Assembly: GCA_002726275.1 (NCBI GenBank)
Contig: PBSO01000017.1
Coordinates: 7,583-55,966 of the forward strand
DNA length: 48,384 nt
Origin: Methanobacteriota archaeon
GTDB taxonomy: Archaea; Thermoplasmatota; Poseidoniia; Poseidoniales; Thalassarchaeaceae
Direction: 5' to 3'
Part shown: piece by piece, positions 18,803-26,276 of the stretch
Layout: every line of letters begins with the position of its first letter
Position numbering within the stretch: the first letter of the stretch is position 1
The notes under the pieces: generated by a model
Seen by the model: only the letters and a program-made list of their open reading frames with translations
Databases searched by the model: none
Told to the model about the DNA's origin: nothing
Program-made: the position numbers and the translations under genes

Positions 18803-19633
18803 ATGAGTCCTCTCCAAAGATTGCAATCAAGGGCGCGAATGATTGAAACAGTAGTCGAGAGGGGACAGAGCATGTCTGAACGATCCATGGCGATGGGGGT
18901 GGCACTATTGCTTGCTCCAAACTTGTGCGTGGTGTCAATTAGATTTGGTCTACCTGTCCTCAATGACATCATCTCTGAAGATATAGTCCTTGAAATTGGA
19001 ATACACACTGCAGCCACGATTCTGGGATTACTGATGTTCCTGAGGTATAGGAGGGTCGAGGATCATGAGTATCACAGGTCAAAGATAATCAGAGGGCTAT
19101 CTAAAACATACAAGAGTGAGGATAGGGGGCTCTGGGGCGATAAATCAGATAGGGCACTAGAGAAACTGGAGGGCAACTTATCCAATATCTCCAAAAAATC
19201 TTCAAGAAAATCAAGGGAGAGGATGTCAGGGACTGTTGGTTCAATCAATACCGAGATGTCTGAGGTTGAGATAGGTGAGGAATTCGAAGCCGATGTTAGA
19301 GTTTCAGGAATACAAACAATTGTCGATGATGAAAAAATCAGAGAGGAAAGATCGAAAAATAGCACTTCGATTTCCTCCCTCTTTGGATCAATAATGGACT
19401 CTTCCGCTAGGAGGAGATTGGAGAGGGAGAAGGCCAAGGCCGAGAGGAAGAAGGCCAAGGCCGAGAGGAAGAAGGCCAAAATGCAGAACAAGAAGGAATC
19501 AATATCGGGTACTGAATGGGATGCCCCATCTCCTTCTTCAATGACTAGGTCCGTAGTCTCATGTAAGAATTGCGGGAACCTGAATAATAGCAGTGTTCAG
19601 TACTGTAGTTCTTGTGGGGACTTCTTGGCTTAG
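18803..19633 (+). CDS. Membrane protein with coiled coil and C-terminal zinc ribbon
   Basis: 276 residues. Two hydrophobic helices in the first 80 residues ('MAMGVALLLAPNLCVVSIRFGL' and 'EIGIHTAATILGLLMFL') are followed by a charged cytoplasmic region. A heptad block KAKAERK is repeated three times, encoded by 21-bp tandem DNA repeats. The C-terminus has a zinc-ribbon 'SCKNCGNLNNSSVQYCSSCGDFLA' type knuckle with four Cys. The zinc ribbon at the very end is common in archaeal small regulators and membrane proteins and probably mediates protein contact. Function unknown. DnaJ follows after 33 bp on the same strand, so cotranscription is likely. Confidence 0.7.
   Translation: MSPLQRLQSRARMIETVVERGQSMSERSMAMGVALLLAPNLCVVSIRFGLPVLNDIISEDIVLEIGIHTAATILGLLMFLRYRRVEDHEYHRSKIIRGLSKTYKSEDRGLWGDKSDRALEKLEGNLSNISKKSSRKSRERMSGTVGSINTEMSEVEIGEEFEADVRVSGIQTIVDDEKIREERSKNSTSISSLFGSIMDSSARRRLEREKAKAERKKAKAERKKAKMQNKKESISGTEWDAPSPSSMTRSVVSCKNCGNLNNSSVQYCSSCGDFLA
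19430..19480 (+). repeat. 21-bp tandem repeat (2.4 copies) encoding KAKAERK heptads
   Basis: The unit aaggccaaggccgagaggaag occurs at 19430-19450 and 19451-19471, then partially to 19480. The copies are identical at the DNA level, so the number of heptads in the coiled coil is likely to vary between strains. Confidence 0.85.
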
Positions 19634-19666
19634 CAGGGAACGGTTGAAAGCACCCAGGCTGGAGCC

Positions 19667-20830
19667 ATGGTCGAGAGTATGTCGGAGAAGAGGGACTACT
19701 ATGAGGTCCTGGGGCTGTCTAGGGGTGCCAGTAAGGAAGAAATACGCACATCATACAGGTCTCTAGCCAGGAAATATCACCCCGATAAGAATCCCGATGA
19801 TCCAGAAGCAGAGAGCAGGTTCAAGGAACTCTCGGAAGCCTTTGCAATTCTCTCCGACGATGACGAAAGGAGGAAGTACGACACATTTGGACATAATTCC
19901 CCCGGTGGCTCCCCCTTTGGTCCGGGAGGATTTCAAGGGGTGAATATCAGCATCGACGATCTTTTTGGAGGGGACCTTGGAGGAATATTCAGCCAATTCT
20001 TCCGTACATCAACAGCAAATAGAAGGGTCAAAGGATCCGACCTCATGGTTAGGCACTCTGTGCCATTCCAAGCAATTATGGACGGGAGTGAAGATGAAAT
20101 CGAGTTCGACGCCCTCAGAGTGTGCAGTGATTGTGAGGGAGAGGGATCTAAGGACCCATCATCCGTAAGAAGCTGTCCAGCATGCGATGGTAGGGGAAGG
20201 GTCGAGAGAGTGGAGAGAATCGGCCCATTCACCCAGAGGGTTGTCTCCGACTGCCCTTCTTGCGACGGAGGGGGAAGGATAATCCAGGACCCCTGTAGTG
20301 GGTGTAACGGCCTAGGGCGCGCAACTCAAAACAAGAAAGTCAGATTCTCAGTTCCACCAGGTGTTTCAAATGGTGTCAGACTCAGAATGAGGGGGCACGG
20401 GGAGTCTTCTAGAAACCACGGCGGAGAATCAGGCGATTTGTACATAGAGATAGAAGTGGAGAATCACGAATGGTTCGAGAGGGACGGGTCCGATTTGCTC
20501 ATGGCCCTGCCAATCGGATTTGCAGACCTTCTTCTGGGCACTTCCATACAGATCCCTCATTTGGACGGAGATTTGCTGAATGTTAAGATACCAGCCGGCT
20601 CAAATCCCGGTGATACTATTTCAATCCCAGGAAGGGGCTTGCCGGGCCAAGGAATGAGAGGGAGAGGAGAGGTTTCAGTGGTTCTGAAATTGGATATTCC
20701 CGATAAGATATCACGCGCAGATAAAAAGAGAATCTCCGAGATGCATGATATATTGGGGACAAATACAGAAATTATCGATGACAAAATACGGGAAGAGGCC
20801 AGAAGGCGCAGAGGTTCTCGTAGGAGATAG
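19667..20830 (+). CDS. dnaJ: Chaperone protein DnaJ (type I Hsp40)
   Basis: 387 residues; an internal ATG at 19679 (MSEKRDYYEVLG) may be the real start. J domain at about 8-75 with the essential HPD ('KYHPDKNP'), which stimulates DnaK ATPase. Gly/Phe-rich linker ('GHNSPGGSPFGPGGF') at about 76-110. The cysteine-rich zinc domain has four CxxCxGxG motifs: CSDCEGEG, CPACDGRG, CPSCDGGG, CSGCNGLG. The C-terminal substrate-binding domain contains 'VPPGVSNGVRLRMRGHG' and 'GDLYIEIEV'. Length and domain order are those of classical type I DnaJ. DnaK and GrpE, its usual operon partners, are not in this window. Only 3 bp separate its stop from the converging surface-protein gene. Confidence 0.96.
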   Translation: MVESMSEKRDYYEVLGLSRGASKEEIRTSYRSLARKYHPDKNPDDPEAESRFKELSEAFAILSDDDERRKYDTFGHNSPGGSPFGPGGFQGVNISIDDLFGGDLGGIFSQFFRTSTANRRVKGSDLMVRHSVPFQAIMDGSEDEIEFDALRVCSDCEGEGSKDPSSVRSCPACDGRGRVERVERIGPFTQRVVSDCPSCDGGGRIIQDPCSGCNGLGRATQNKKVRFSVPPGVSNGVRLRMRGHGESSRNHGGESGDLYIEIEVENHEWFERDGSDLLMALPIGFADLLLGTSIQIPHLDGDLLNVKIPAGSNPGDTISIPGRGLPGQGMRGRGEVSVVLKLDIPDKISRADKKRISEMHDILGTNTEIIDDKIREEARRRRGSRRR

Positions 20831-20833
20831 AAA

Positions 20834-22972
20834 TCATTCCGATTCAAGACTCTGCCAATCGATTGCACTACGGGGCGCTACTGCTACAGGTTCGCCACCA
20901 ACCAAACCAGATAATTGGAATGTTAGGACACTGGGACTACCTTCTATTGACATTCGAATGAATGTTCTACTGCCGGATTCCAAAGTGTCTAGAAATATCT
21001 CATCACCGCGGAAGAGGTGTTTGGGGTAGACATTGTCAATCCCAACCAATGACCCCTCCGGAGAGTGGAATCTTATGGCGGCTAACTTCCAATCTTCAGG
21101 CCCAACCCTAATTCCAAGAATCAGTGAGCTGCCCATTTCTACTCCCCAGGCACACACTTCAATCTGATCAGTCATGTGCCTAATTACGGGTCTACCCCAT
21201 TCCGAAATTATGCCTGACCAGGGACTATCTCCAAGTTGATGGAGGGCAGATTCAACAACTCTCTCGTCTATCTCACTCTCAGAAATTTCTTTGGAGAGTC
21301 TCTCCCGAAGCCTCCTGAGCCTCCTCCTTTCGTGCGCTTCAATAATATCTGACCCCTTTGTACCCGAGAAAAGCCTCCTCCTTTCCCACCAAATAACAAC
21401 AGCCAGGGGGATGATCATGATGGCCCCGAGGAATATGTAGAGGTCATTGAAAAGGTAGGAAAGATCACTCAACTCGGCATCATCAGGGATATCTTCACCT
21501 GCATAAAACAGAGTGAATCCATATTCCACTTCAGCATCTGAGGAAGAGAGCCTCTCCACCCTTAGTGCATGCAAACCATTCGGAACGCTAATCATTGAAC
21601 CATTTGTGTAATTCAGGATATTCCAATTATTCTGATCGAGTGACTGGATCTGAAAACTCACCGGGGATGAGCCAACGTCCCTAAGGTATACTCTAGAGCC
21701 ATTCTCGTCTCCGATACTGAAGATGTGAACATCTACATTGTCTCCCGGGCCCAAAGTACCGGAAAGTTCCAATGGCCCCGGCAGGACATGTTCGTGATGA
21801 CCCCATGGCCCACTTTCCCCCCATATGTAGTCAGGTGCGTCTCCAATCATCTTTCCATCATTCATTGAATCTGACGAGATGTCGATATTCCAAGAAATGG
21901 CTACGCTCGAGCGAACTCTGAACTCCAAGGAATATGCGTCTGCCGGAGTAACAATTGACTCGGGGCAAGAATCAATTTCTTCTTCAATAAAATCGGAGCC
22001 ATTCACAGTTTGCACTAGTATGTCAATCAATACCTCTCCGATGAAGATGCAGTGCGGGGTTATTTCCATCTTAGAGCCGGCCTGCAGTAAAAGGGAATCG
22101 CCATCCATGTCGAATCCTGAAATATGTCCAGAATAAGGGCCGGAACCGAATGCTAAATGATCCCCATGGTCCCATTCCCCACTTAGCTCGCCACCTCCTG
22201 GGGCCTCTGCCTGGTCATCAAATCTTGACAGACTAATTTCATAGGGAGAATATCCAGAATCTGTTGGGTGGACAACTCTTAGCCAAAGCCTCGAGTCATT
22301 AGGATAGTCGAGAATTATTGGGAACTCACTTTCGCTCGACAATACTTCGATAAGAGACTTGGACTCAGCATTGCTCTCCCAAATTTCCAAATCAATTACT
22401 CCTCTCCCTCTGAAATCATCAATGACAACTATATCGCCATCATCCCCCTCAATTCTGAATGAGTCCATGTCTTCCTCATCTTCCAAGGATCCAACGAAGA
22501 TTACTGCAGTACTGCCGAAATCCAGTGAATTACACCTGCTAAGCTGACAAATGGAGGTGGCATCTAATTCAAAAGAACCATCTTGGTTGCCAGGCAATGG
22601 GACGATTTCTTCCAGATCATCAGTTTCCACTAATGACTCTTCTAACGGAAGAATGGTGTCGAACATTATGTTTGCAATTCCCACTCCCTCATCTGCGTTC
22701 ACTTTCCATGATATGCCATTTTCGAACGGCCCAGACCATTGGACTTTGTGCTGGTCAGAGATTACCTGTTCCGACCCATCGTAAATGACGACCAATTCCA
22801 GTCCAGGGCAACTAACCTCCACACATTCAGCAACAAGCCATGCAGGACCCCCTCTTTCCAACGCTCCTTCGATAAGAACCACACCCCCCTCCTCTGCGAG
22901 AGCCGGATGGCCAACAAAGACAATTGAGGTGGCCAGAATCAACGATAGAAGTGCTGCCCTCGCCCCCTCCAT
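20834..22972 (-). CDS. Exported single-pass membrane protein with beta-rich ectodomain and cytoplasmic domain
   Basis: 712 residues. Signal peptide MEGARAALLSLILATSIVFVGHPALA. The ectodomain (about 30-500) is beta-rich and acidic, with repeated 'EDxDSFRI..DDGDIVVIDD'-like stretches reminiscent of bacterial pre-peptidase C-terminal domains ('LEIWESNAESKS', 'LWLRVVHPTDSGYSPYEISLS'). A transmembrane helix at about 505-525 (IFLGAIMIIPLAVVIWW) is followed by a basic helical segment (ERRRLRRLRERLSKEI). A ~150-residue cytoplasmic domain then ends the protein. This layout could couple an outside domain to an inside one, but I do not recognise the inner domain. Divergent from ArcS across 62 bp; converges on dnaJ. 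Confidence 0.72.
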   Translation of the reverse strand: MEGARAALLSLILATSIVFVGHPALAEEGGVVLIEGALERGGPAWLVAECVEVSCPGLELVVIYDGSEQVISDQHKVQWSGPFENGISWKVNADEGVGIANIMFDTILPLEESLVETDDLEEIVPLPGNQDGSFELDATSICQLSRCNSLDFGSTAVIFVGSLEDEEDMDSFRIEGDDGDIVVIDDFRGRGVIDLEIWESNAESKSLIEVLSSESEFPIILDYPNDSRLWLRVVHPTDSGYSPYEISLSRFDDQAEAPGGGELSGEWDHGDHLAFGSGPYSGHISGFDMDGDSLLLQAGSKMEITPHCIFIGEVLIDILVQTVNGSDFIEEEIDSCPESIVTPADAYSLEFRVRSSVAISWNIDISSDSMNDGKMIGDAPDYIWGESGPWGHHEHVLPGPLELSGTLGPGDNVDVHIFSIGDENGSRVYLRDVGSSPVSFQIQSLDQNNWNILNYTNGSMISVPNGLHALRVERLSSSDAEVEYGFTLFYAGEDIPDDAELSDLSYLFNDLYIFLGAIMIIPLAVVIWWERRRLFSGTKGSDIIEAHERRRLRRLRERLSKEISESEIDERVVESALHQLGDSPWSGIISEWGRPVIRHMTDQIEVCAWGVEMGSSLILGIRVGPEDWKLAAIRFHSPEGSLVGIDNVYPKHLFRGDEIFLDTLESGSRTFIRMSIEGSPSVLTFQLSGLVGGEPVAVAPRSAIDWQSLESE

Positions 22973-23034
22973 GCAATATCCGAGCAGTAATCAGTCTTAG
23001 AATCCTTCAAGCGAAGTTTCTCATTCGAGGCACT

Positions 23035-24816
23035 ATGGAGGGCAGGCCACTATCTCGGGATGTCATAGCTAGGCACCGTTCTGCAAGACTCTTTTCTCTG
23101 GGGGATAGGGGCAATCCTGCATCGTGGGCCCCTGCACTGGTAATGTCAGATAAAGACCCTGAATTGTCGGTTTCAATGGCCCCACTATGTTTCAAGAGGG
23201 ATAATTCAGAGTTTCCAGCCAAACTTACGATGACCACTCGAGAAAAGATATGTTTTCCATTTGACGGTATTGATGAATGGAGCGCTATAGAAGGACTGGT
23301 ATTGCCTTCCAGCCTCGACAAATCTGATTCTGGAAGTTTCGGTTCTGGAATAAACCTACTACCAGTTTCTTGGCAGTCGTTACATCATGACAATGCACTC
23401 TCCGAAGACTCTCTAGAACCATCAATCGTAATCCTCACGGACGCTCCTCAATTAGCCAGAAGTCGCGGCAAGTTAGCAAAATCATTGGACGTAATTAGGA
23501 GGAGATTCCCCTCTTCTCTAATATGGGCCCCGGGAATTTCTGGACCGGATAATTGCCATCTTCTTTCATGGCTAGGTGTCGATTTATTTGACCTCTCAAG
23601 ATCACGAAATGCATCTGCCTCGGGACTCATTCTATCAGCAGGTGGCCCCAGGGAACCTGAGGAAACTATGGGAGAGGGACATTGCATGGAAACTCAGATA
23701 GGACATTGGAAATCCGCTATTTCAAGCCTGAGGCAGTCGATTAGATCGGGAACCTTACGTGAGGAAGTGGAAAACTCCATCGGTTCCAGTCCCAGATCGG
23801 TGGAGAGGCTTAGGATTCATGACTCAATGATGAGTAACAACATTGGTCGCGCAGGACTTTCTAGCGTCGTGGGGAGGGGCAGGAGGGTGAGGTGCAACTC
23901 CCCGATAAGTCGCGATGACCCCCTCATACGTGATTGGAGGGAGAGGGTATCAGAATCCCACACTCCTCCAAAGCATCAGGAAGAAGTCCTCCTCCTACTT
24001 CCATGTTCAGCCACAAAGCCCTACCGACTCTCCCCGAGTCACCACAGATTCCTGAAGAATGTCAGTAGTAATAGGATCCATCAGGTCATGGTAACCGCGC
24101 CACTTGGTTTAGTTCCTAGGGAGTTAGAGGACCTCTGGCCAGCAGCTCACTATGACATCCCGGTCACAGGAGACTGGGATGAAGACGAATTAATAATAAT
24201 CAGGAATATGGTGGGGAATCTTGTTGAGAGAGTGGGATACAAGCACGTGATAAACCACTCCGGACTGGAAGTCAAAGTTGATGGTACGAATGTCCATGAC
24301 ACTAGGGTGGGCGGTACAGCCGGCTCCGAACAGTCTTTGTCTAGGCTCCAGCAAACCACCAAAAATCTAGCCTCATCACTTGGTTTGGAAGATTTCCGAC
24401 AATCCGATGAGCGACTAGGTGTTATGGAGTCAAGATCTAGGTTCATTCATGGTTCTGATGAATGGCTCAAGGGCTCAGTCGTCTCTGGGAGGCCCCCAAT
24501 TCTGACAATTACAAAATCGGGAGAGCAACTAGCAAGGTGGAACCCACGTGATGGCCGATTCGCTCTTTCCAAGAAGGCCCTTCCACTAATGGAAAGTAAC
24601 GACTCGATGCCAAGGGCGCATCTGAAATCTAATCACAAATGGGTCGGCGACTTGTTTCCCACGAATGTCGAACACTTCCAGGGAGATATCAGAGTTGGCG
24701 ATGAGATATTGGTCTATCAGGATGGGGGACTGGTCGGTTCGGCAAGAGCAGTTGCCCCTCAATGGGAATGGCCTCTCGGACCGGGAAGGCTAGCGCGTAC
24801 GAGGCACAGACTCTGA
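23035..24816 (+). CDS. arcS: Archaeosine synthase (ArcS/TgtA2-like)
   Basis: 593 residues. The start at ATG 23035 (MEGRPLSRDV) is preferred: the open frame extends further upstream, but only through sequence overlapping the divergent gene's 5' end. The diagnostic motif PCSATKPYRLSPSH (residues ~322-335) is the conserved core of archaeosine synthase. That enzyme works after TGT, turning preQ0 at tRNA position 15 into archaeosine (G+). The N-terminal half is a diverged TGT-like domain ('VDLFDLSRSRNAS', 'WSAIEGLVLPSS'). The last ~80 residues form a PUA RNA-binding domain ('FPTNVEHFQGDIRVGDEILVYQ'). An amidotransferase or radical-SAM partner is not seen here. Confidence 0.9.
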   Translation: MEGRPLSRDVIARHRSARLFSLGDRGNPASWAPALVMSDKDPELSVSMAPLCFKRDNSEFPAKLTMTTREKICFPFDGIDEWSAIEGLVLPSSLDKSDSGSFGSGINLLPVSWQSLHHDNALSEDSLEPSIVILTDAPQLARSRGKLAKSLDVIRRRFPSSLIWAPGISGPDNCHLLSWLGVDLFDLSRSRNASASGLILSAGGPREPEETMGEGHCMETQIGHWKSAISSLRQSIRSGTLREEVENSIGSSPRSVERLRIHDSMMSNNIGRAGLSSVVGRGRRVRCNSPISRDDPLIRDWRERVSESHTPPKHQEEVLLLLPCSATKPYRLSPSHHRFLKNVSSNRIHQVMVTAPLGLVPRELEDLWPAAHYDIPVTGDWDEDELIIIRNMVGNLVERVGYKHVINHSGLEVKVDGTNVHDTRVGGTAGSEQSLSRLQQTTKNLASSLGLEDFRQSDERLGVMESRSRFIHGSDEWLKGSVVSGRPPILTITKSGEQLARWNPRDGRFALSKKALPLMESNDSMPRAHLKSNHKWVGDLFPTNVEHFQGDIRVGDEILVYQDGGLVGSARAVAPQWEWPLGPGRLARTRHRL

Positions 24817-24876
24817 GGTACTAGAAGCCCACCCCATCGCAGCGATTAAAGAGGGAGAGCAGGTCGCCCGCTCGCT

Positions 24877-24883
24877 GGAGGAG
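24877..24883 (+). promoter_or_regulatory. Strong Shine-Dalgarno site of the uS15 gene
   Basis: GGAGGAG lies 5 nt before the ATG at 24889. It shows that this genome also uses SD-led initiation, not only leaderless mRNAs. An A/T-rich gattaaag at about 24844 is the likely TATA element. Confidence 0.6.
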
Positions 24884-24888
24884 TATGT

Positions 24889-25344
24889 ATGGCACGTATG
24901 CACAGTAAGGGAAAGGGTGCGAGTGGGTCATCTAGGCCCAATTCGGAAAACCCTCCAGAATGGTCAGAGACGGACAAGAAGGTAATTGAAGAACTAGTTG
25001 TCAATATGGCCAAAGAGGGGCATTCGACTGCCATGATAGGAATGACCCTAAGGGATCAACATGCAGTTCCGGATGTCCGCCTAGCAACTGGAGAGAGAAT
25101 TTCCCAGATTCTCTCAAGGAATGGAATTTCTCCCAAGTACCCAGAGGATATGATGAATCTGATGAGAAGGGCACTCGGTTTGATTGATCACCTAAATTCA
25201 AACTCAAAGGACCTTCACAACCGTCGCCAGTTGGAGCTCTGTGAGTCTAAGATTAGGCGTCTGTCAGTGTATTACAAGGAAGCTGGGAAGCTTGAAAGTG
25301 ATTGGCAGTACAAGAGGGACCAGCTCAGGCTCATGGTCGAATAA
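24889..25344 (+). CDS. rps15: 30S ribosomal protein S15 (uS15)
   Basis: 151 residues, the archaeal/eukaryotic length: bacterial S15 is about 90, and the archaeal form has an N-terminal extension. 'MARMHSKGKGASGSSRP' is the standard archaeal opening, followed by 'VIEELVVNMAKEGHSTAMIGMTLRDQHAVPDVR'. The C-terminal helical hairpin carries the conserved 'HLNSNSKDLHNRRQLELCESKIRRL'. It binds 16S rRNA in the central domain/platform of the small subunit. The start has a GGAGGAG site at 5-nt spacing. The DHH/RecJ-like gene follows after 41 bp, an arrangement recurrent in euryarchaea. Confidence 0.97.
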   Translation: MARMHSKGKGASGSSRPNSENPPEWSETDKKVIEELVVNMAKEGHSTAMIGMTLRDQHAVPDVRLATGERISQILSRNGISPKYPEDMMNLMRRALGLIDHLNSNSKDLHNRRQLELCESKIRRLSVYYKEAGKLESDWQYKRDQLRLMVE

Positions 25345-25385
25345 TCCATAGTAGGGGATTTGAACGAAATACCCTTCCCATTTGC

Positions 25386-26276
25386 ATGCGTGCACTCGCC
25401 AACGAGGAAATCTTCTCCTCCGTATCGGAAATTTTGCACTCAGCAGCTTCAATGGTTCGCTCTGGTGAGAGGGTAACTCTCGCCACCACGGAAGCCACGC
25501 TCCCCTCCTCACTTGCCATAGCGCCCATTGAGGCCGCGCTTTTGGATGAGGGACTCCCTTACAGGAGGAGTATCTCAGATGGGAGAAAGTCAGGATCAAT
25601 TAATCCCGAATCTACATTCATCATTATTGATATGGATAATGATGGCATCACTATTTCTGAGAAGGGTGCTCGTGGATTGCATATTGGGGCGAACGTACCA
25701 ACTATCGCCCATATGGGCCAACATGCAAAGGCTCGAAATGGAATATTGACACCCACTGCAATTTCACACGCCCTAGCTCAACTCATTTCGCCCTCTGGAA
25801 AACGAGTCAGAAGGATGAGGCCGTGGGCGATTTCAGGAAATTGGATTAGCCCCTCAATGGATGCAACATATGATCCAGTATATACTTCATTGAGGGATTT
25901 TCTAGAAGAAGAAGGGACAATCTCCGTAGTCCCCTTTCCCGAGGTCCCAGATCCAGACCCTCAATCCCGGCCATGGGTCAATAGTGACGATCTTGATGCT
26001 GTTAGGGAAAGATGGGCCGAACTTGATGCGGAAGGAAGGGCAAGAGCGATTTCACACCTGATGAGGCCTGGATTATTTTCTTCAGCGCCATCGACCGCAC
26101 GTTTCGAGGAATTGGGATGGCATTGTATTCTAGCACCAACTTGGGAGCGTGATTTGGCTGGGCAAATAAGGGAAGCATCATCAATATGGGGTACGAATAA
26201 CAGAGAGGACGCAGCGGGCAAACTAATTGATAGTCTGATTTCCAATGGTCAAATCCGAACTATTCAATCCGAATAA
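25386..26276 (+). CDS. Degenerate DHH/RecJ-like protein (GAN/Cdc45-like candidate)
   Basis: 296 residues from ATG 25386. The order of segments resembles the N-terminal part of an archaeal RecJ/DHH protein: an N-terminal helix, a strand 'RVTLATTEATLPSSLAIAPIEAALLDEGLPYRRSI', then 'STFIIIDMDNDG'. The canonical 'D-A-D-G' and DHH metal ligands are not there: the first is replaced by TEATLP and no DHH triad follows. The protein is also shorter than RecJ nucleases (usually over 400 aa). Its place directly after rps15, where many euryarchaea carry a RecJ/GAN gene, supports the assignment. A catalytically dead paralogue that serves as a replisome (GINS-associated, Cdc45-like) subunit is the best hypothesis. 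Overlaps the converging gene by 17 bp. An unrelated protein remains possible. Confidence 0.5.
   Translation: MRALANEEIFSSVSEILHSAASMVRSGERVTLATTEATLPSSLAIAPIEAALLDEGLPYRRSISDGRKSGSINPESTFIIIDMDNDGITISEKGARGLHIGANVPTIAHMGQHAKARNGILTPTAISHALAQLISPSGKRVRRMRPWAISGNWISPSMDATYDPVYTSLRDFLEEEGTISVVPFPEVPDPDPQSRPWVNSDDLDAVRERWAELDAEGRARAISHLMRPGLFSSAPSTARFEELGWHCILAPTWERDLAGQIREASSIWGTNNREDAAGKLIDSLISNGQIRTIQSE

Noticed and set aside
22924-23034. N-terminal extension of ArcS (37 residues)
   Set aside because: Non-homologous-looking and overlaps the 5' end of the divergent surface-protein gene; ATG 23035 gives the family-like start.
25302-25385. Upstream extension of the DHH-like gene to a TTG inside rps15
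   Set aside because: Would overlap rps15 by 43 bp and adds residues unlike the rest; ATG 25386 is better.
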